A DNA stretch of 64,000 nt, taken from the NCBI GenBank assembly GCA_010015655.1, contig ML976660.1, forward strand, positions 720,252 to 784,251. The letters run 5' to 3'. The translations under genes and the position numbers were made by a program. This document shows positions 35,333 through 45,728 of this stretch, in pieces; within the stretch, counting starts at the first letter, position 1, and each line of letters starts with the position of its first letter. The notes beneath the pieces are model-generated. The model did no database searches and was not told the DNA's origin. It worked only from the letters and a program-made list of their open reading frames with translations. The stretch comes from Bimuria novae-zelandiae CBS 107.79. Its lineage: Eukaryota > Ascomycota > Dothideomycetes > Pleosporales > Didymosphaeriaceae.

Positions 35333-35818
35333 TTGTTGTGGCTGGGCGGATGAAGCGCCGAAGAGGGAAGATTGCCCCAGTCCGAAGCCGCCTGTTTGTT
35401 GCGTGTTGGCTGCGTTGCCCGTGTTACTGAAGAGGCCGCCAGTCGTCCCCGACTGCGTGCCAGCTGCGCTGGAAATGTTGTTGCCGGTGCCCGCGAAATG
35501 ATTCGTGCCAAATAGGTTCGTCGAAGCCGGTTGCTGCGCGCCAGTCGACTGCGATTGCGATGTTGCGCCTCCGAGACCCGAGAAGAGCGAGGGCATCGGC
35601 GCGGCTGAGGAGGCAGCTCCGCCCCCGAGGCCAGCGAATAGGCCGTTCCCACCGGAAGCTGTCGTCGTCGACGCGCCAGTCGGAGCACTTGTGGAGGCAC
35701 CCAGCCCCGAGAACAGGCTGGGCTGCGGTGTGTTCGATGTCGTGGGCAGATTGCCAAACAGAGGCTTCGGTGCGCTGGACGCTGGCTGGCCGCCGCCCAG
35801 ATTGCCGAAGAGGCTCAT
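32269..35818 (-). CDS. NIC96: Nucleoporin NIC96/Nup93 with an FG-like N-terminus
   Basis: Exons on the minus strand are 35818-35085, 35031-32652 and about 32595-32269; the last acceptor is ambiguous (32595 or 32589, both in frame), giving 1146 or 1144 residues. NIC96 is the inner-ring scaffold nucleoporin that anchors Nsp1-Nup57-Nup49. The C-terminal 850 residues are alpha-helical with family blocks such as GGENEEYPWVILFYLLRGGL and AAGGFGVYFWLAILAGMYESA. The N-terminal exon is disordered, with about eight FG-type motifs (SLFGNLGG, PLFGNLP, SLFSGLG, NLFGTN, GLFSNTG) and a run of 14 Gln. After this comes DHLLERSRKRNAGENGFANF, then the coiled region SYIANLRSQSTLALIQEGLE that recruits the channel complex. 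The gene faces the 36274 gene across a shared 455-bp upstream region. Confidence 0.93.
35297..35338 (-). repeat. Polyglutamine-coding microsatellite (14 Gln codons) in NIC96
   Basis: Mixed CAG/CAA codons, 42 bp. Interruption of CAG by CAA should slow length change. It lies in the disordered FG-like region. Confidence 0.92.
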
Positions 35819-36273
35819 GGTGGAGGTTGAGGATGCGTTGGCGTTGGCGGTGCTGCTTGTTGATTGCTCACAACAGCTCGAAAACAGAAAACGAGATCGC
35901 GTTGCACTCCAAGAAGCTCGGACCACGCGGCTCAAGTGACAGGCCTCTAAACGCGCGCTTATCGCTACTCAGGTACACCGATTTTGGACGTCTGCTGCGA
36001 AGGGGCACGCGGTGTTCGAGTGGGGCTAGGTTTGCTCGTTCCCTAACACAGTTGTATTTGCGATTTTGTTTGTCTAGGTAGCATCGTATCTGAGCAGCGA
36101 TTGTCATCTGGAGCACTCCAGAGCTCATGCGCTCCGTTCGACTCAACCTCTGTAAGGACTTGAAAAGTCATCTAAAAGACCTGAACGTCGCGTATTCGTG
36201 CTCTCTTGTATTCAAAGCATTCTATCGCTACTTCGCTACTTCGCTACTCAATTATTCCCCTCCTCGAAACATC
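35819..36273. promoter_or_regulatory. Divergent upstream region of NIC96 and the 36274 gene
   Basis: 455 bp between the two start codons with no convincing ORF. It should contain both promoters. A CTTCGCTA unit repeats just before the right-hand gene (about 36228-36247). Confidence 0.5.
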
Positions 36274-36855
36274 ATGGCCGGGCCTCCTCAGTACCAGTTC
36301 GCAGGCCCTTTCTATCAAGGGAAATTGCCTCCAGCCGAAGTCATCCAGCTTCCAGGGATGCGAAGACCGGCTTGGTTTCAGTGTGGAGCGAAGCGCCGAG
36401 TGAAGCATCCTTACTATCATCTGGTATGGCCGAAAGACAAGGACAGAGGAAAGTTTGGTCGCCTGAAGGACATCTTGCAGGGCAAGGGCCCAGACATCCA
36501 CCTTACGATGAGCGCAAAAAGGCAGGATTACGATAATAATCGGCCTTTGCATGGGAACTGGACGGGATGGGATTATCTCGATTGGAGGATCACAGGATTG
36601 CCTGGAATTCCACCGTGGCCAGGTCAATTTCAGTTCCCAGGACCGTCCTGGGCGGACAGGAAGCCATGGATGAAGTACAACTTCAAGACACGGAAATACG
36701 AGTCTCTCGATCCTATAATGTGTACAGGCGCAATCTGGCAGGGTCCACGTAAAAACACCGACTTCCCCGATCAATATCGCAACGTCTGGGGAGATTGGCG
36801 ACAAAATAATAGTTGGAATCCAGCTGGTCCGGGTCAGGACATAAATGACATTTGA
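36274..36855 (+). CDS. Uncharacterised Trp/Pro-rich protein, 193 residues
   Basis: Single exon from MAGPPQYQFAGPFYQGKLPP to a TGA at 36853-36855. The protein is unusually rich in Trp, Pro and Tyr (HGNWTGWDYLDWRITGLPGI, then PPWPGQFQFPGPSWADRKPW), with no transmembrane segment or signal peptide. The frame is open further upstream, but the residues before this methionine look non-coding. It looks like a lineage-specific fungal protein; no family is recognised. Confidence 0.62.
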   Translation: MAGPPQYQFAGPFYQGKLPPAEVIQLPGMRRPAWFQCGAKRRVKHPYYHLVWPKDKDRGKFGRLKDILQGKGPDIHLTMSAKRQDYDNNRPLHGNWTGWDYLDWRITGLPGIPPWPGQFQFPGPSWADRKPWMKYNFKTRKYESLDPIMCTGAIWQGPRKNTDFPDQYRNVWGDWRQNNSWNPAGPGQDINDI

Positions 36856-37119
36856 GCTTGTTACTTCAGTACTTGAGGAAGATGGTCATTCCGGTCTAAG
36901 CACCCCTCGTGGAAAGGTTCCCACACCGTCTCGGATGTTTCGTTAGCGCCGGCAATTTGTCGACTTCTTCTGGCGATCGGTTTGGTTGTATCGTCGTCGA
37001 GCATGCATTCGCATTTTGCGCAGCGAAGGCCCTTTACCATCTTGTATGCTGCAATCATATCCTGTTACCAAAGTCAGCTCTAGATACCTCTTGTATATAC
37101 ACGCACCACATGTCGTCTC

Positions 37120-37857
37120 TCAACATACCAATAAGTATCTCAAATCATTCGCATTCGGCCGTGAAGCTAGACATCTCGTAACAGCTGTGAAAGGCTCGCT
37201 TGTGCCTTCACATTCAGCTTTAATCGCCTGTGTCGCATTCGCATCGTCAGAAATCTTAATTCGAAAGCGGTATTTGGTAGAATCGGCGACGAAGGGGATC
37301 AACAATTCCTTGCACTCGTCTTTCTCCTCCACCTTAATAGATGGATTCGCTTCCTTCCAATCGCTCAAAATCTTCTCCCGCTCCTCTTTCGTGATATGCA
37401 CTCTAACGTCTTCCATTCTCACTTCATCCTCTCCATTCTTCTTCACCATCTCTTTCTCCCTCTCCTCCTTCTCTATCCAACCGTATTGCCGCACCTGCGC
37501 GCCGGCGCTCAGGTCCGGATTCGCTGCCGCGCTCTTCCTCGTGTGCTCGAAGATATCCTGTGTCTCTTGGCTTTGCCACTGCGACTTGAACGTCTTCATG
37601 TCGCGTTGCGCTTTTATGACGTTGTCTTTGAAAGCATGGAACATGGGAGGCTTGGAAGGCATGTGAAACGGTTCGACGATGCGGGGGAGCGTGAGGCGGA
37701 GGTCGTCGAGCTGTAGATGGTTCAATCCCTGGGCAGATTCCAAATATCGTGACATATGAAAGCATACCTGGTTTTGTAGCCGTTCGAGTTGCGCAAGTGC
37801 TGCAATGCACTGCGCTTCGTCATAATCCGCGCTGGGCTGCGCTGCTTCGGCCGCCAT
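37120..37857 (-). CDS. Conserved-looking charged coiled-coil protein, 226 residues, function unknown
   Basis: Exons 37857-37768 and 37710-37120 on the minus strand. The 57-nt intron (GTATGC to CTACAG) is in phase and stop-free, so the unspliced frame misleads; splicing gives AALAQLERLQNQLDDLRLTL, a continuous helix. The rest is highly charged (WIEKEEREKEMVKKNGEDEV) with a C-terminal domain VADSTKYRFRIKISDD. The start MAAEAAQPSADYDEAQ is chosen over an upstream in-frame Met because it begins the compact protein. The arrangement, a short helical N-terminus then charged linker, resembles small subunits of nuclear complexes such as Mediator, but I cannot assign it. Confidence 0.65.
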   Translation of the reverse strand: MAAEAAQPSADYDEAQCIAALAQLERLQNQVCFHMSRYLESAQGLNHLQLDDLRLTLPRIVEPFHMPSKPPMFHAFKDNVIKAQRDMKTFKSQWQSQETQDIFEHTRKSAAANPDLSAGAQVRQYGWIEKEEREKEMVKKNGEDEVRMEDVRVHITKEEREKILSDWKEANPSIKVEEKDECKELLIPFVADSTKYRFRIKISDDANATQAIKAECEGTSEPFTAVTRCLASRPNANDLRYLLVC

Positions 37858-38909
37858 GGTAGGAACTGGCGAAGGCGGATGGAGGATTAGCAAAGTGTGA
37901 AATAATGATACGAAAAGTGATAAAAGTAGCTGGGCGGCGCGTCGCTGTTTATAAATGTCGCGAATGTGAATGGGGAGGCTCTCTCTCTCGTTAGAGTACA
38001 GAGGCAGAGTTTCGCCAAGCTTTCGGGAAACACACTTTCACGTGGAGTCCCATCGCTCCGACCTTCGGATCGGATCTAGTCAGCTTGACCATGTTGTAAT
38101 TCACGTCTGGAAGTGACGCTGGATATGGCACCTACAGAGGTTCATTGGAGCTCTCTATTCATGCTTCGAGGTCATCATAATGTACAAACCATTCGCCCGC
38201 AGTTTCCAGGGCCGCGGGCCACGATCCCATCCATCTACACCAAACTATCCAGAAAATCACATCGCCATCAGGATGCTGCTGCCTTGCCCGCACGTGTATT
38301 GATATCCAGAGACACCGCCAGCAGCCTGCACGACCCGTGGACTATGCAGATCCGCTAATCAAGCAATGAGACCGTCGGCATGATTCTATGATGGGTTGAA
38401 AATGCATACAGGACCGTACGGCACATACTGAGAAAGTGCACTGTACAGCGACACGGTACTATATCATTCCACGGCTTCGCAGCTCCGAAAGATTCGTTCG
38501 TAGCCCAAGAGTCTTCACGCAAATTCATTGTCTTTCACTTGTTTCAACTGTTAGCATCTTCGCACGACCCCACGACGCTACTGCTTCACATATAAGCTCA
38601 CCCTGTTCCGACCCCTTCCTTACTTCACGCTCCACACAGACGCGACCTGAGCGTCCACACCTACCTACAAATAAGCTTGCACCAGAAACCTACTCTGGCT
38701 GGCGCGGCTGTCACCCAGCTTGGATATTCTGAGCCCGCACGTGCCTGTGCGCAAGCCGTGAATTATTTTGTCAATTATAAAGCACTCCGACCCCTCGAGT
38801 TTGCTATACAGCGCTTGTTCACTTGACTCAACAACGAAAGCCGGGTCAACGAATACCATTACTGCGTCCACTAAAACATGACGCGGAACTGAGATAACAC
38901 GCTCCCACA
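37858..38909. other. Intergenic
   Basis: About 1 kb without a supportable gene, RNA or repeat. Short frames only. Confidence 0.45.
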
Positions 38910-39657
38910 ATAAGCAAGCGGATCAGGGTATGTTTGCCACATCACACATCAGTTCAATTAGCTAATATTAGCTAGAAAATCGTCAACTTTGCGGAGCTAA
39001 GCCCAATGCCAAGCGAGTCAAACTTACTCCGAACGCCAAAAAGAAGTCAGCCGCCAAGAAGGGAAGAAGGACGACACGCATTTCCCCTTCCTCAAGCTCC
39101 CAGCGGAGCTACGCAATAAGATATACCATGAGGCGCTTGTCATGGAGATTCACCCTGCGCTTGTAAGACCCGGTTTTATTTGGATCCATCGGGTCTCCGA
39201 GCATGGCGTTGCTGGCTTTCGCACCCTGCCCATGTGGAATGCGAAGCCGAGTGTGAAGATATCCCTTTCCCCGGCGCTTCTCCGAGTTTGCAAGCAGATC
39301 TACAATGAGGCAACGCCCTTGCTGTTTAGCAAGAATATATTCTGCTTCCGTCGAGCTAGCGATACGACTATGTTCCTTTATCGATTCGCGCTACGGACAC
39401 GCTACCTTCGCGTCATCAAGACAGAGATGCATCTCACAATGACTACTTCATCGAATCTTGAGGCCATGTTCAACGCTTTAGCATTCGCTGAAAACTTAGA
39501 GTCATTGGAGGGCGGTCTACGCTCAGACAGATACACGATGGACCAAACCGTCCAGTATTTCCACCTTGTAGCAAGGAACTGGTTGCGAGCTGTTGAGCAG
39601 CGCAAGAGGGACAAGCGAGCAGCGTTGGACGTTCTACATTGCGACGTCATGCTATGA
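38910..39657 (+). pseudogene. 2EXR/DUF7730-like family member a, start lost and frameshifted
   Basis: The first of four related same-strand copies. The first exon (38910-38927) begins with ATA where ATG is expected. An intron (GTATGTT to ATATTAG) leads in phase to an exon at 38972 coding a basic tail (NAKRVKLTPNAKKKSAAKKG). One base is missing near 39056-39066, after which the frame carries the family core: DTHFPFLKLPAELRNKIYHE, LLRVCKQIYNEATPLLFSKN, FNALAFAENLESLEG and LVARNWLRAVEQRKRDKRAA, ending with TGA at 39655-39657. The FPFLKLPAELR block resembles an F-box-like motif. Both lesions would stop production of full protein, though the long 3' block stays open, so decay is recent. Confidence 0.7.
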
Positions 39658-40482
39658 CGCATTCCTCTTGTTCGTCGGCCTACTGCTCAACAGATGAAGG
39701 ACGAATTCCGCTCGAAACTCGAGCAGATTCTCCTTCGTTGAAGCTCGACGAACTGGAGTACCAAAATAGACGTTGTCCTCGTCAGGCTTTGGGGGAATGA
39801 TCGCAGGATGTCTCGGAACACGTTAAGCCCTTGAGGACTTTCCGGCCGCTATGGTGTGTGTCAGGTAGACGTTACGGGTGATCTACCCTGTGCAGTTGCT
39901 GCATTCGCAGGAAGTCTTTGGGCAGTGCTGCTCAAGCTGGAAGCGGTCGGTCTTATAATTGGTTGCCTAGCTTTAGCATGGCATTTGGGGTTTCTACGGA
40001 ATGGAGTCACGGCTCGTTTTACACGAGCGGTTTCTTGCAAGTCGCTGCACTCATAATAGTTTGTCTTTATCTCAGCACATGTGAAATCCCATAAATTGTG
40101 CACGAAAAAATATCCTAGACCCTGAGTTTTTCGCAAAATACCCGTATAAGAATTATAACGTTGCGAGGAGCGGTGATACTTGTATTGTGCATCTTTTACT
40201 ATTTTTCTAGATCCTATTAGGCTTTGCTACAGCTTCTTTATTCTTTCACTATTTGCTTGTTTAGCAGCTCATGCTGTAATCATCGTCGCGTTCCTTGGTT
40301 GCTGTGTGTCGCATGATCTGGTCAGGTCGTTGAAGACAATCGAAGAAAAACTATATAAGCTCCACTGTACGAATAAGTCGTCGAAATACGTTAGCATCAA
40401 GATGGTTTCGTATTAGCAAGACACTGACGGTACCTTTTCACATTTGGTGTATGCGGAGGCGTGGGCGACGCTCTGGGAATCA
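39658..40482. other. Intergenic between family member a and the Tc1-like element
   Basis: No firm gene. A frame at 40180-40416 has a hydrophobic start (FFILSLFACLAAHAVIIVAF) but nothing supports expression. Confidence 0.4.
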
Positions 40483-42372
40483 CCAGGGTGTCCAACGTAC
40501 CGTACTCTTGGCGTACGGTTAGTAGTTCCGTACCGTGCACGGTACACATAGCGGTCTTCAGGAGGAAAAAAGGACAGCGAATGGTCTGTGCACAGTATGG
40601 AACTACTGGTCGTACGCCAAGAGTACGGTACAAAGGGTAATCTCAATAAAGTCGGCCGTCACGTGCAGCAGGGATTCCTGCAGGGGTAGCAACTTCAAAA
40701 GTCACGCATCTTGATTCCATCTAAAGTATGAGCAAATACACCCAAATAAGATGTTCTAATTATGCTGTAAAGTTGTTCTGGCCACCTACGTCCTCGCAGA
40801 GCTCTGCAACGCGCATAAAGTAGGTGGGATGAAGCTTTTCGGCCATATACTGCCTGAGTGTCTTATCACCTTGCCAGACCTCCTTTTTGGCCTCCTTGGA
40901 ACTTGATAGGCATTCGTAACTTGCCAAAAAACCTTCTAGACGCCCAAAACAGCGCTCAATTGGGTGTAAGTCGGGTGAATTGGGAGGCTGAGGGCCAAAC
41001 TTGATTCCTAGAGCTTCAATTTCTGGCTGGTAGTACTAGAGGCCTAGTAAGTGTAGGGAAACGTTATCTTAAATTAAATAAATAGCTACGCCTTAGTTAT
41101 TATCGCGTATAGTGTAGTAATAAAGGAATAGGTGTTTCTTAAGTATGTTCTTTGCGTACTAGATACTATTTATACCCTTCCCTTCTTTGCATACAAACTC
41201 CTCTATTTTAAAGAACTTTTTATAGTAAAAGATTTCTTAATACCTGCGCGGAGAGTTCCACCTTTCTTACTAGTAGCTTTATTAGTAGCTTAGCGTTAAC
41301 TATTATTATAAGTAATATTATAGTTAATTTTTTATAGTTACTACTTCTTATAAGTACTAGTAACAGTCGCGTAAGAGCGTTTAACCTTAAGGGCCTCCTT
41401 TACTATATTATTTATATAGGAGTCGCGTTATATAAGGTCTTTACGGCTTATATTATTATCTTAAGCCTAAACAACGTAAGGACGTTAATAAGAGTAAGTA
41501 GTATTAGTTAAAGTAGTAGCGTAAATTATAAAACTAAATTTAAGTAGCGTTGTAGGTAGTGCGTAGACGTTACTATCTTGTCTAACTAATCTTAAAATCC
41601 TCTACTTTCTGCCACGTATATTACTCCTGCTAATAAACTTAGAGGTCTTATTATAGCAAACAAATATAATACGTGGAAAGTGTAAGTTATTTTTAGCCTT
41701 AAGCTAGGTATAGTACTATAGTTATTAGTCCTTATTATTGCTACTAAGCGCTAGTTTTTTAGGTCGTACTTTATAAGTTATTACGTATAGGTGCTGCTTG
41801 TCGCGGTGCTCCCTAGTAATATTATAGACTATATTCTTACTAAGTGTGATGCTAGCTTCTGCGCAGAGGTCTCTGACAGCGTCATGCACCCGGTAGGTGC
41901 CATATACGATGATGTCATGCCGTGGTCTTGCGCTCAGCGTAGAGCCATCGCGTACCTTTACAGGTCTGCCAGGAGGAGACTGCTTGACTGTAGGTGTTGC
42001 AGCTAGCAATTCCTGCAGTGAGTCGACCTTTGCAGCATCTTTGACGCGTCGAAATGCCTTACCACATGCGTGGTCAGTTATACCCAAATCAGTGGCGATT
42101 TCTGGGAAAGTGAGGTTGTATTATGTTCTAAGAACGACGATAGCAGCTAGCTGGGCTTCTGACAGCAATCGAGAGTTTTTTTTTTTTTTTTTTTTGGGCA
42201 GGATTTGAAGCCATATTGAGTGAGAAACGTGAGGTTGAAGTGTAGGTGTTGACGCTCTACAGAGCTCTTGGAGGCTCGGAGACTCTGTTCCGCTAGTGAC
42301 GCGCTAGCGTCTTGGCAAGTCACATGACGGCCGGCTTTATTGAGATTACCCTTTGTACGTTGGACACCCTGG
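40483..42372 (-). mobile_element. Tc1/mariner-like DNA transposon, interior partly RIP-mutated
   Basis: The terminal repeats share CCAGGGTGTCCAACGTAC followed by AAAGGGTAATCTCAATAAAG at the left (interrupted by a MITE) and, inverted, at the right end. On the minus strand the transposase N-terminus (about 42160-41830) reads DLGITDHACGKAFRRVKDAA, a helix-turn-helix of Tc1 type. The C-terminus (about 41020-40760) reads PQPPNSPDLHPIERCFGRLE, the DDE_3 motif (NSPDLNPIE). Between about 41040 and 41800 the sequence is AT-rich with stops. A 10-bp direct repeat GGGAATCACC spans each end. Not functional. Confidence 0.85.
40500..40628. mobile_element. 129-bp MITE nested in the Tc1-like element's left terminal repeat
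   Basis: Terminal inverted repeats of 34 bp (CCGTACTCTTGGCGTACG...) match with four differences, all transitions, and TA flanks both sides (40498-40499 and 40629-40630). Removing the MITE and one TA restores the larger element's terminal repeat exactly as at its right end. There is no coding capacity. The CCGT ends recall the two pogo-like elements at 15920 and 18054, a possible source of transposase. Confidence 0.9.
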
Positions 42373-42809
42373 GAATCACCTTCACCGTCATGACTCTTTC
42401 GGGACTAGCGCCGACTCCACCACCTCTGGCGAGTTTATATATATCTGCATCTACAATGAGTATGTGGAGTAAGTAATCTATTCTAAGACCTCAGCTAACG
42501 CACTTCTTACAGAGCTGTTTTCGATCTACTGTTGGGGTTGTCGCCATTCCACTCTTTCCAACGGCTGTATCCAACCTCGTCAACCTCGCCAACTTCTTCA
42601 ACCGGAACCTAAAATACTCGACGTGCTTTGACTTCATCCGCTTCATAAGCGATCAGGACCGTGCGTGGTCGCAAGTCGCGACCTGCGACCTATAAAGCAC
42701 CCCGCGTCCTCGTCGACGGTGGTCTATTTCACTACCGCACCAAGATTCGCACCTACACCACCCGTACCTGTCACCCACCCTGAGCTCTCCCATCTCCATC
42801 ACTACCGTC
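42373..42809. other. Flank and likely old promoter of family member c
   Basis: No gene. CTATAAAG occurs at about 42692, some 115 bp before the ATG of member c, as expected for a TATA box. Confidence 0.45.
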
Positions 42810-43351
42810 ATGTTCAACCGAGCCATGGTACGTATTGTATATTTATTCCCAACCTCGACAACAATTAATACCTCTCAGTTCGTCGAGTATACTCCGCCGG
42901 CCGACAAGCGAGCCACATCCGCTCGCCCGTCCAAGAAGAAGAGTAAGGCGGGCAAGGTGAAGGAGGACAAGCCCTTTTCATTTCTTAAGCTTGCTTGTAA
43001 GTTATTCTGAATTCCAAATCTTCTCGAGTACAACCAGGCACCATGCAGTTACTGATACTCACAGCCGAGCTTCGCAACAAGATCTACGCGTGGACTCCCA
43101 CTGCAGACGATGGCTACGTCCGAATCAATCGTGTCAAAGATGACTCTAGACACCGCTGCAAGCCGATGCGTCACACGATTAGCACCCCGAAGTAGAAGTA
43201 CAAGGACGTAGCACACCAGCTGCTGCGCGTATGCAAGGAAATCAACAAGGAAGCCATGCCGCTGCTCTATAGTCAGAACACTTTTACTTTCCCGAATCTC
43301 ATCGAGCTCGCTGCCTCCTTTGGCCTGTTCCAAGGCTCCAAAGGTTTCTAA
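42810..43351 (+). pseudogene. 2EXR/DUF7730-like family member c, truncated by an in-frame stop
   Basis: Exons 42810-42827 (six codons), 42879-42996 and from 43065, with good splice signals and phase. The N-terminal tail is basic (SARPSKKKSKAGKVKEDKP), then FSFLKLA and SELRNKIYAW. A TAG at 43193-43195 interrupts the frame, which continues with HQLLRVCKEINKEAMPLLYS and QNTFTFPN to TAA at 43349-43351. The C-terminal third found in member b is not recoverable. The exon layout matches member a, showing common descent. Would encode only about 88 residues. Confidence 0.7.
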
Positions 43352-44164
43352 CATTTGGAAAGTCAAGTCGATCCTTGAGTTTCCACTCCTCGCGACTTCT
43401 GCCAATGATGCACCTGGGTATCATTGCTGATATTTGTCGCTTTTCCGAGTTCCCGTACTTGGTATCTCGCTAGCTGCAAGGTACTCGAAGGGGAGCAAGG
43501 GTTATCCCATTGCGTTCTTTGATTTTGCTACAAATTGGGCTGTTCACATTGGCCCTTCCGAAAGGGTACTTATAATGGTCTGGACTCTTTGTATAGCTCT
43601 AGGTACTGAATGCACGACTTTTCTGTCTACTGCCGCGTTACCCTGAATATTTTGCAGTTAAAGCTACCCTGTGACGCTCCTTGCAGAGAGTAGTATGTTT
43701 ATCAAACGCATCGTTTCGTCCTTCGCAGCATCTTCCGAAGCCGTGTTCCACAAGTGCAACGATCGATCGCATCGGTCTGTTCTCTGTTATCATATTTGTA
43801 AGCTTGTTTGAGTAATGAAGTAGGCAGTTTCTCTTGATGCCCGCCTCGGCCAATGCCCCAGCTGTCCCTTCACTGTTGTTGTCTAATAAGCCTGTTTAAA
43901 CCTTGCCTACACCACATTAAGCGCAAGGACCTCTTCTGCTTGTTTAACCGTGGATAGACCCCACCAATGCAGCTGCCTATGGTGACTATCAAGCTATGAG
44001 CCCCTAATTTGCCTTCACTATAGCAACGGCTACGGGACGTGCGCCTGCAATCTTAGGCATATAACTACCGCGCTCTATTTATTATCTCTCTAACTCGCCC
44101 GGCATACCCACAGCAGCTTGCTTCACTATATCAACTAGGCAGCTTGCGATCAAAAGGCAGCGAC
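43352..44164. other. Degenerate flank between members c and b
   Basis: No gene. It probably includes eroded 3' sequence of member c followed by the promoter of member b; no family motif is left. Confidence 0.4.
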
Positions 44165-45077
44165 ATGGCGGCCACGACGACCAAGCGGGCGCAGGTCCGT
44201 ATTCAGTTGCACCTCAGATATTATCGGTGAAGCTAACAAAGTCCAGGATTCCATCCGCTACGGTGACGTTATCTTCGTCTTTGGTGGAGAAGGAGAGCTA
44301 GCAGTGAGCGACCGGGATAACAGCGGTGACCATGAGCCTCCCTCCAAGCGACTCAAGAAGCATGCAGTAAAGGATCCGGTCAACAAGAAGAGCGACACCC
44401 ACTTTCCCTTCCTAAAGCTACCGGCAGAGATGCGTAACAGCATCTACGAGTTCGCGCTTGTCACCACCGATAAGATTCGTATCCATCGGGTTATGGACCC
44501 CGTGACGAAATGCCGCACTTACGCCGTGCGTGAGAACAGCAAATACGTCCCGCGGACAAAGGACAACGAAATTGCCATCGGTTTGCTCCGGGCCTGCAAG
44601 CAAACCCACAAGGAAGCTTCTGAGTTCCTATACACCAAGAACCGCTTCGTCTTCCCGGGAACCGGCGAACTTTCCAGCTTCTTCGGTCGTTACTATCAGC
44701 ATGTGCAGCATCTTACTCGCGTGAAGGTCGACATCAACATCAACGCGACTGTCTCCAGCCCGGTCTGCAAACACGTCGAAGCTACCCTCAACACCTTGAT
44801 CTTCGCAGAGCACCTGGAGACCTTGAGCGTAAACATTCACAGCTCAATACACGTGCAGGACAATGGCAATGAACAGATGGGCCGCGTCGCGCGGGAATTC
44901 TATCTCTGCGCGCAACACTGGCTCCACGCCGTGGGACAGCGTAAGGGCGACAAGAAAGCCGCCCTGGGCATTCTTGACGTGCAACAAGTACGCCTGCGCG
45001 CCCAGGGCTACGATGCGGCGACCTTCGCGGCCAACACGGTCCGCTTCCTTCAATGTCTTGAGGACTTCCTCAATTGA
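44165..45077 (+). CDS. 2EXR/DUF7730-like (F-box-like) family protein, intact member b
   Basis: Exons 44165-44194 and 44247-45077 give 286 residues; the 52-nt intron has a slightly unusual donor (GTCCGT). If that exon is wrong, no upstream ATG in the main frame exists, so I favour it. After a basic, disordered N-terminus (PPSKRLKKHAVKDPVNKK) comes the core THFPFLKLPAEMRNSIYEFA, which resembles the F-box-like N-terminal motif of the 2EXR/DUF7730 families expanded in ascomycetes. Next are LLRACKQTHKEASEFLYTKN, LNTLIFAEHLETLSV and LCAQHWLHAVGQRKGDKKAA. Function in this family is unknown; a substrate-receptor role for ubiquitin ligases is only suggested by the F-box resemblance. It is the only complete copy of four in 8 kb. 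Confidence 0.78.
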
Positions 45078-45728
45078 AGAGCGGTGAACTTCGTGGTACA
45101 TCGACTGCTCGTCACTATGATGAGCACTCCAGATACGGTGCACACTAAGCGGACACCGACCTTCCTTCTCTCCACGAACACGGATATGGCTTGGATACCG
45201 CTTGGGCGCCAGAATTCCAAACTCAAGCAGCGAGTTCTGGGGCTTGTCAACTTCAAGCTCTAGAACGACCTGACTTCACCCGTTGTTTTGTTTACATGGC
45301 GGAACATGGCGATGAACGGACCTTCATGCTACCTTTAGGTATAATGCGTTGGAGTGTATTGCTATCACGAACGGCGTATCAGCGCCTTGGTTTGGTACTT
45401 TATCAGAAAATACAGAAAATACCTTGCGAATGCGCCTGGTACTATTGGTAGGACAAGTCTTGGTTTTGTAACGGACCTGCTAGGACTCACTTCAATATTT
45501 ATCGTCGGTCGAAAGTGAATAATCGTTGCTCACCTATGTCACGCTAGCAGCTGAGTGCTCCTGCCTTTTATATCCACCCAGAGTCTTTCGAGCTACCGCC
45601 GCACTTGCCCCACCGTCACCGCGGTCGCGCCTGCCGCCTACAAAAGCCCCGGGTCTCTCGTTTTCGCTTGGCCCACTCGCTCGACCGAAACACCCACGAC
45701 GGCTCCAATCGCAGTTCGTAAGCGCACG
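45078..45728. other. Intergenic between members b and d
   Basis: No gene recognised. Pyrimidine-rich sequence before 45728 probably belongs to the promoter of member d. Confidence 0.4.
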
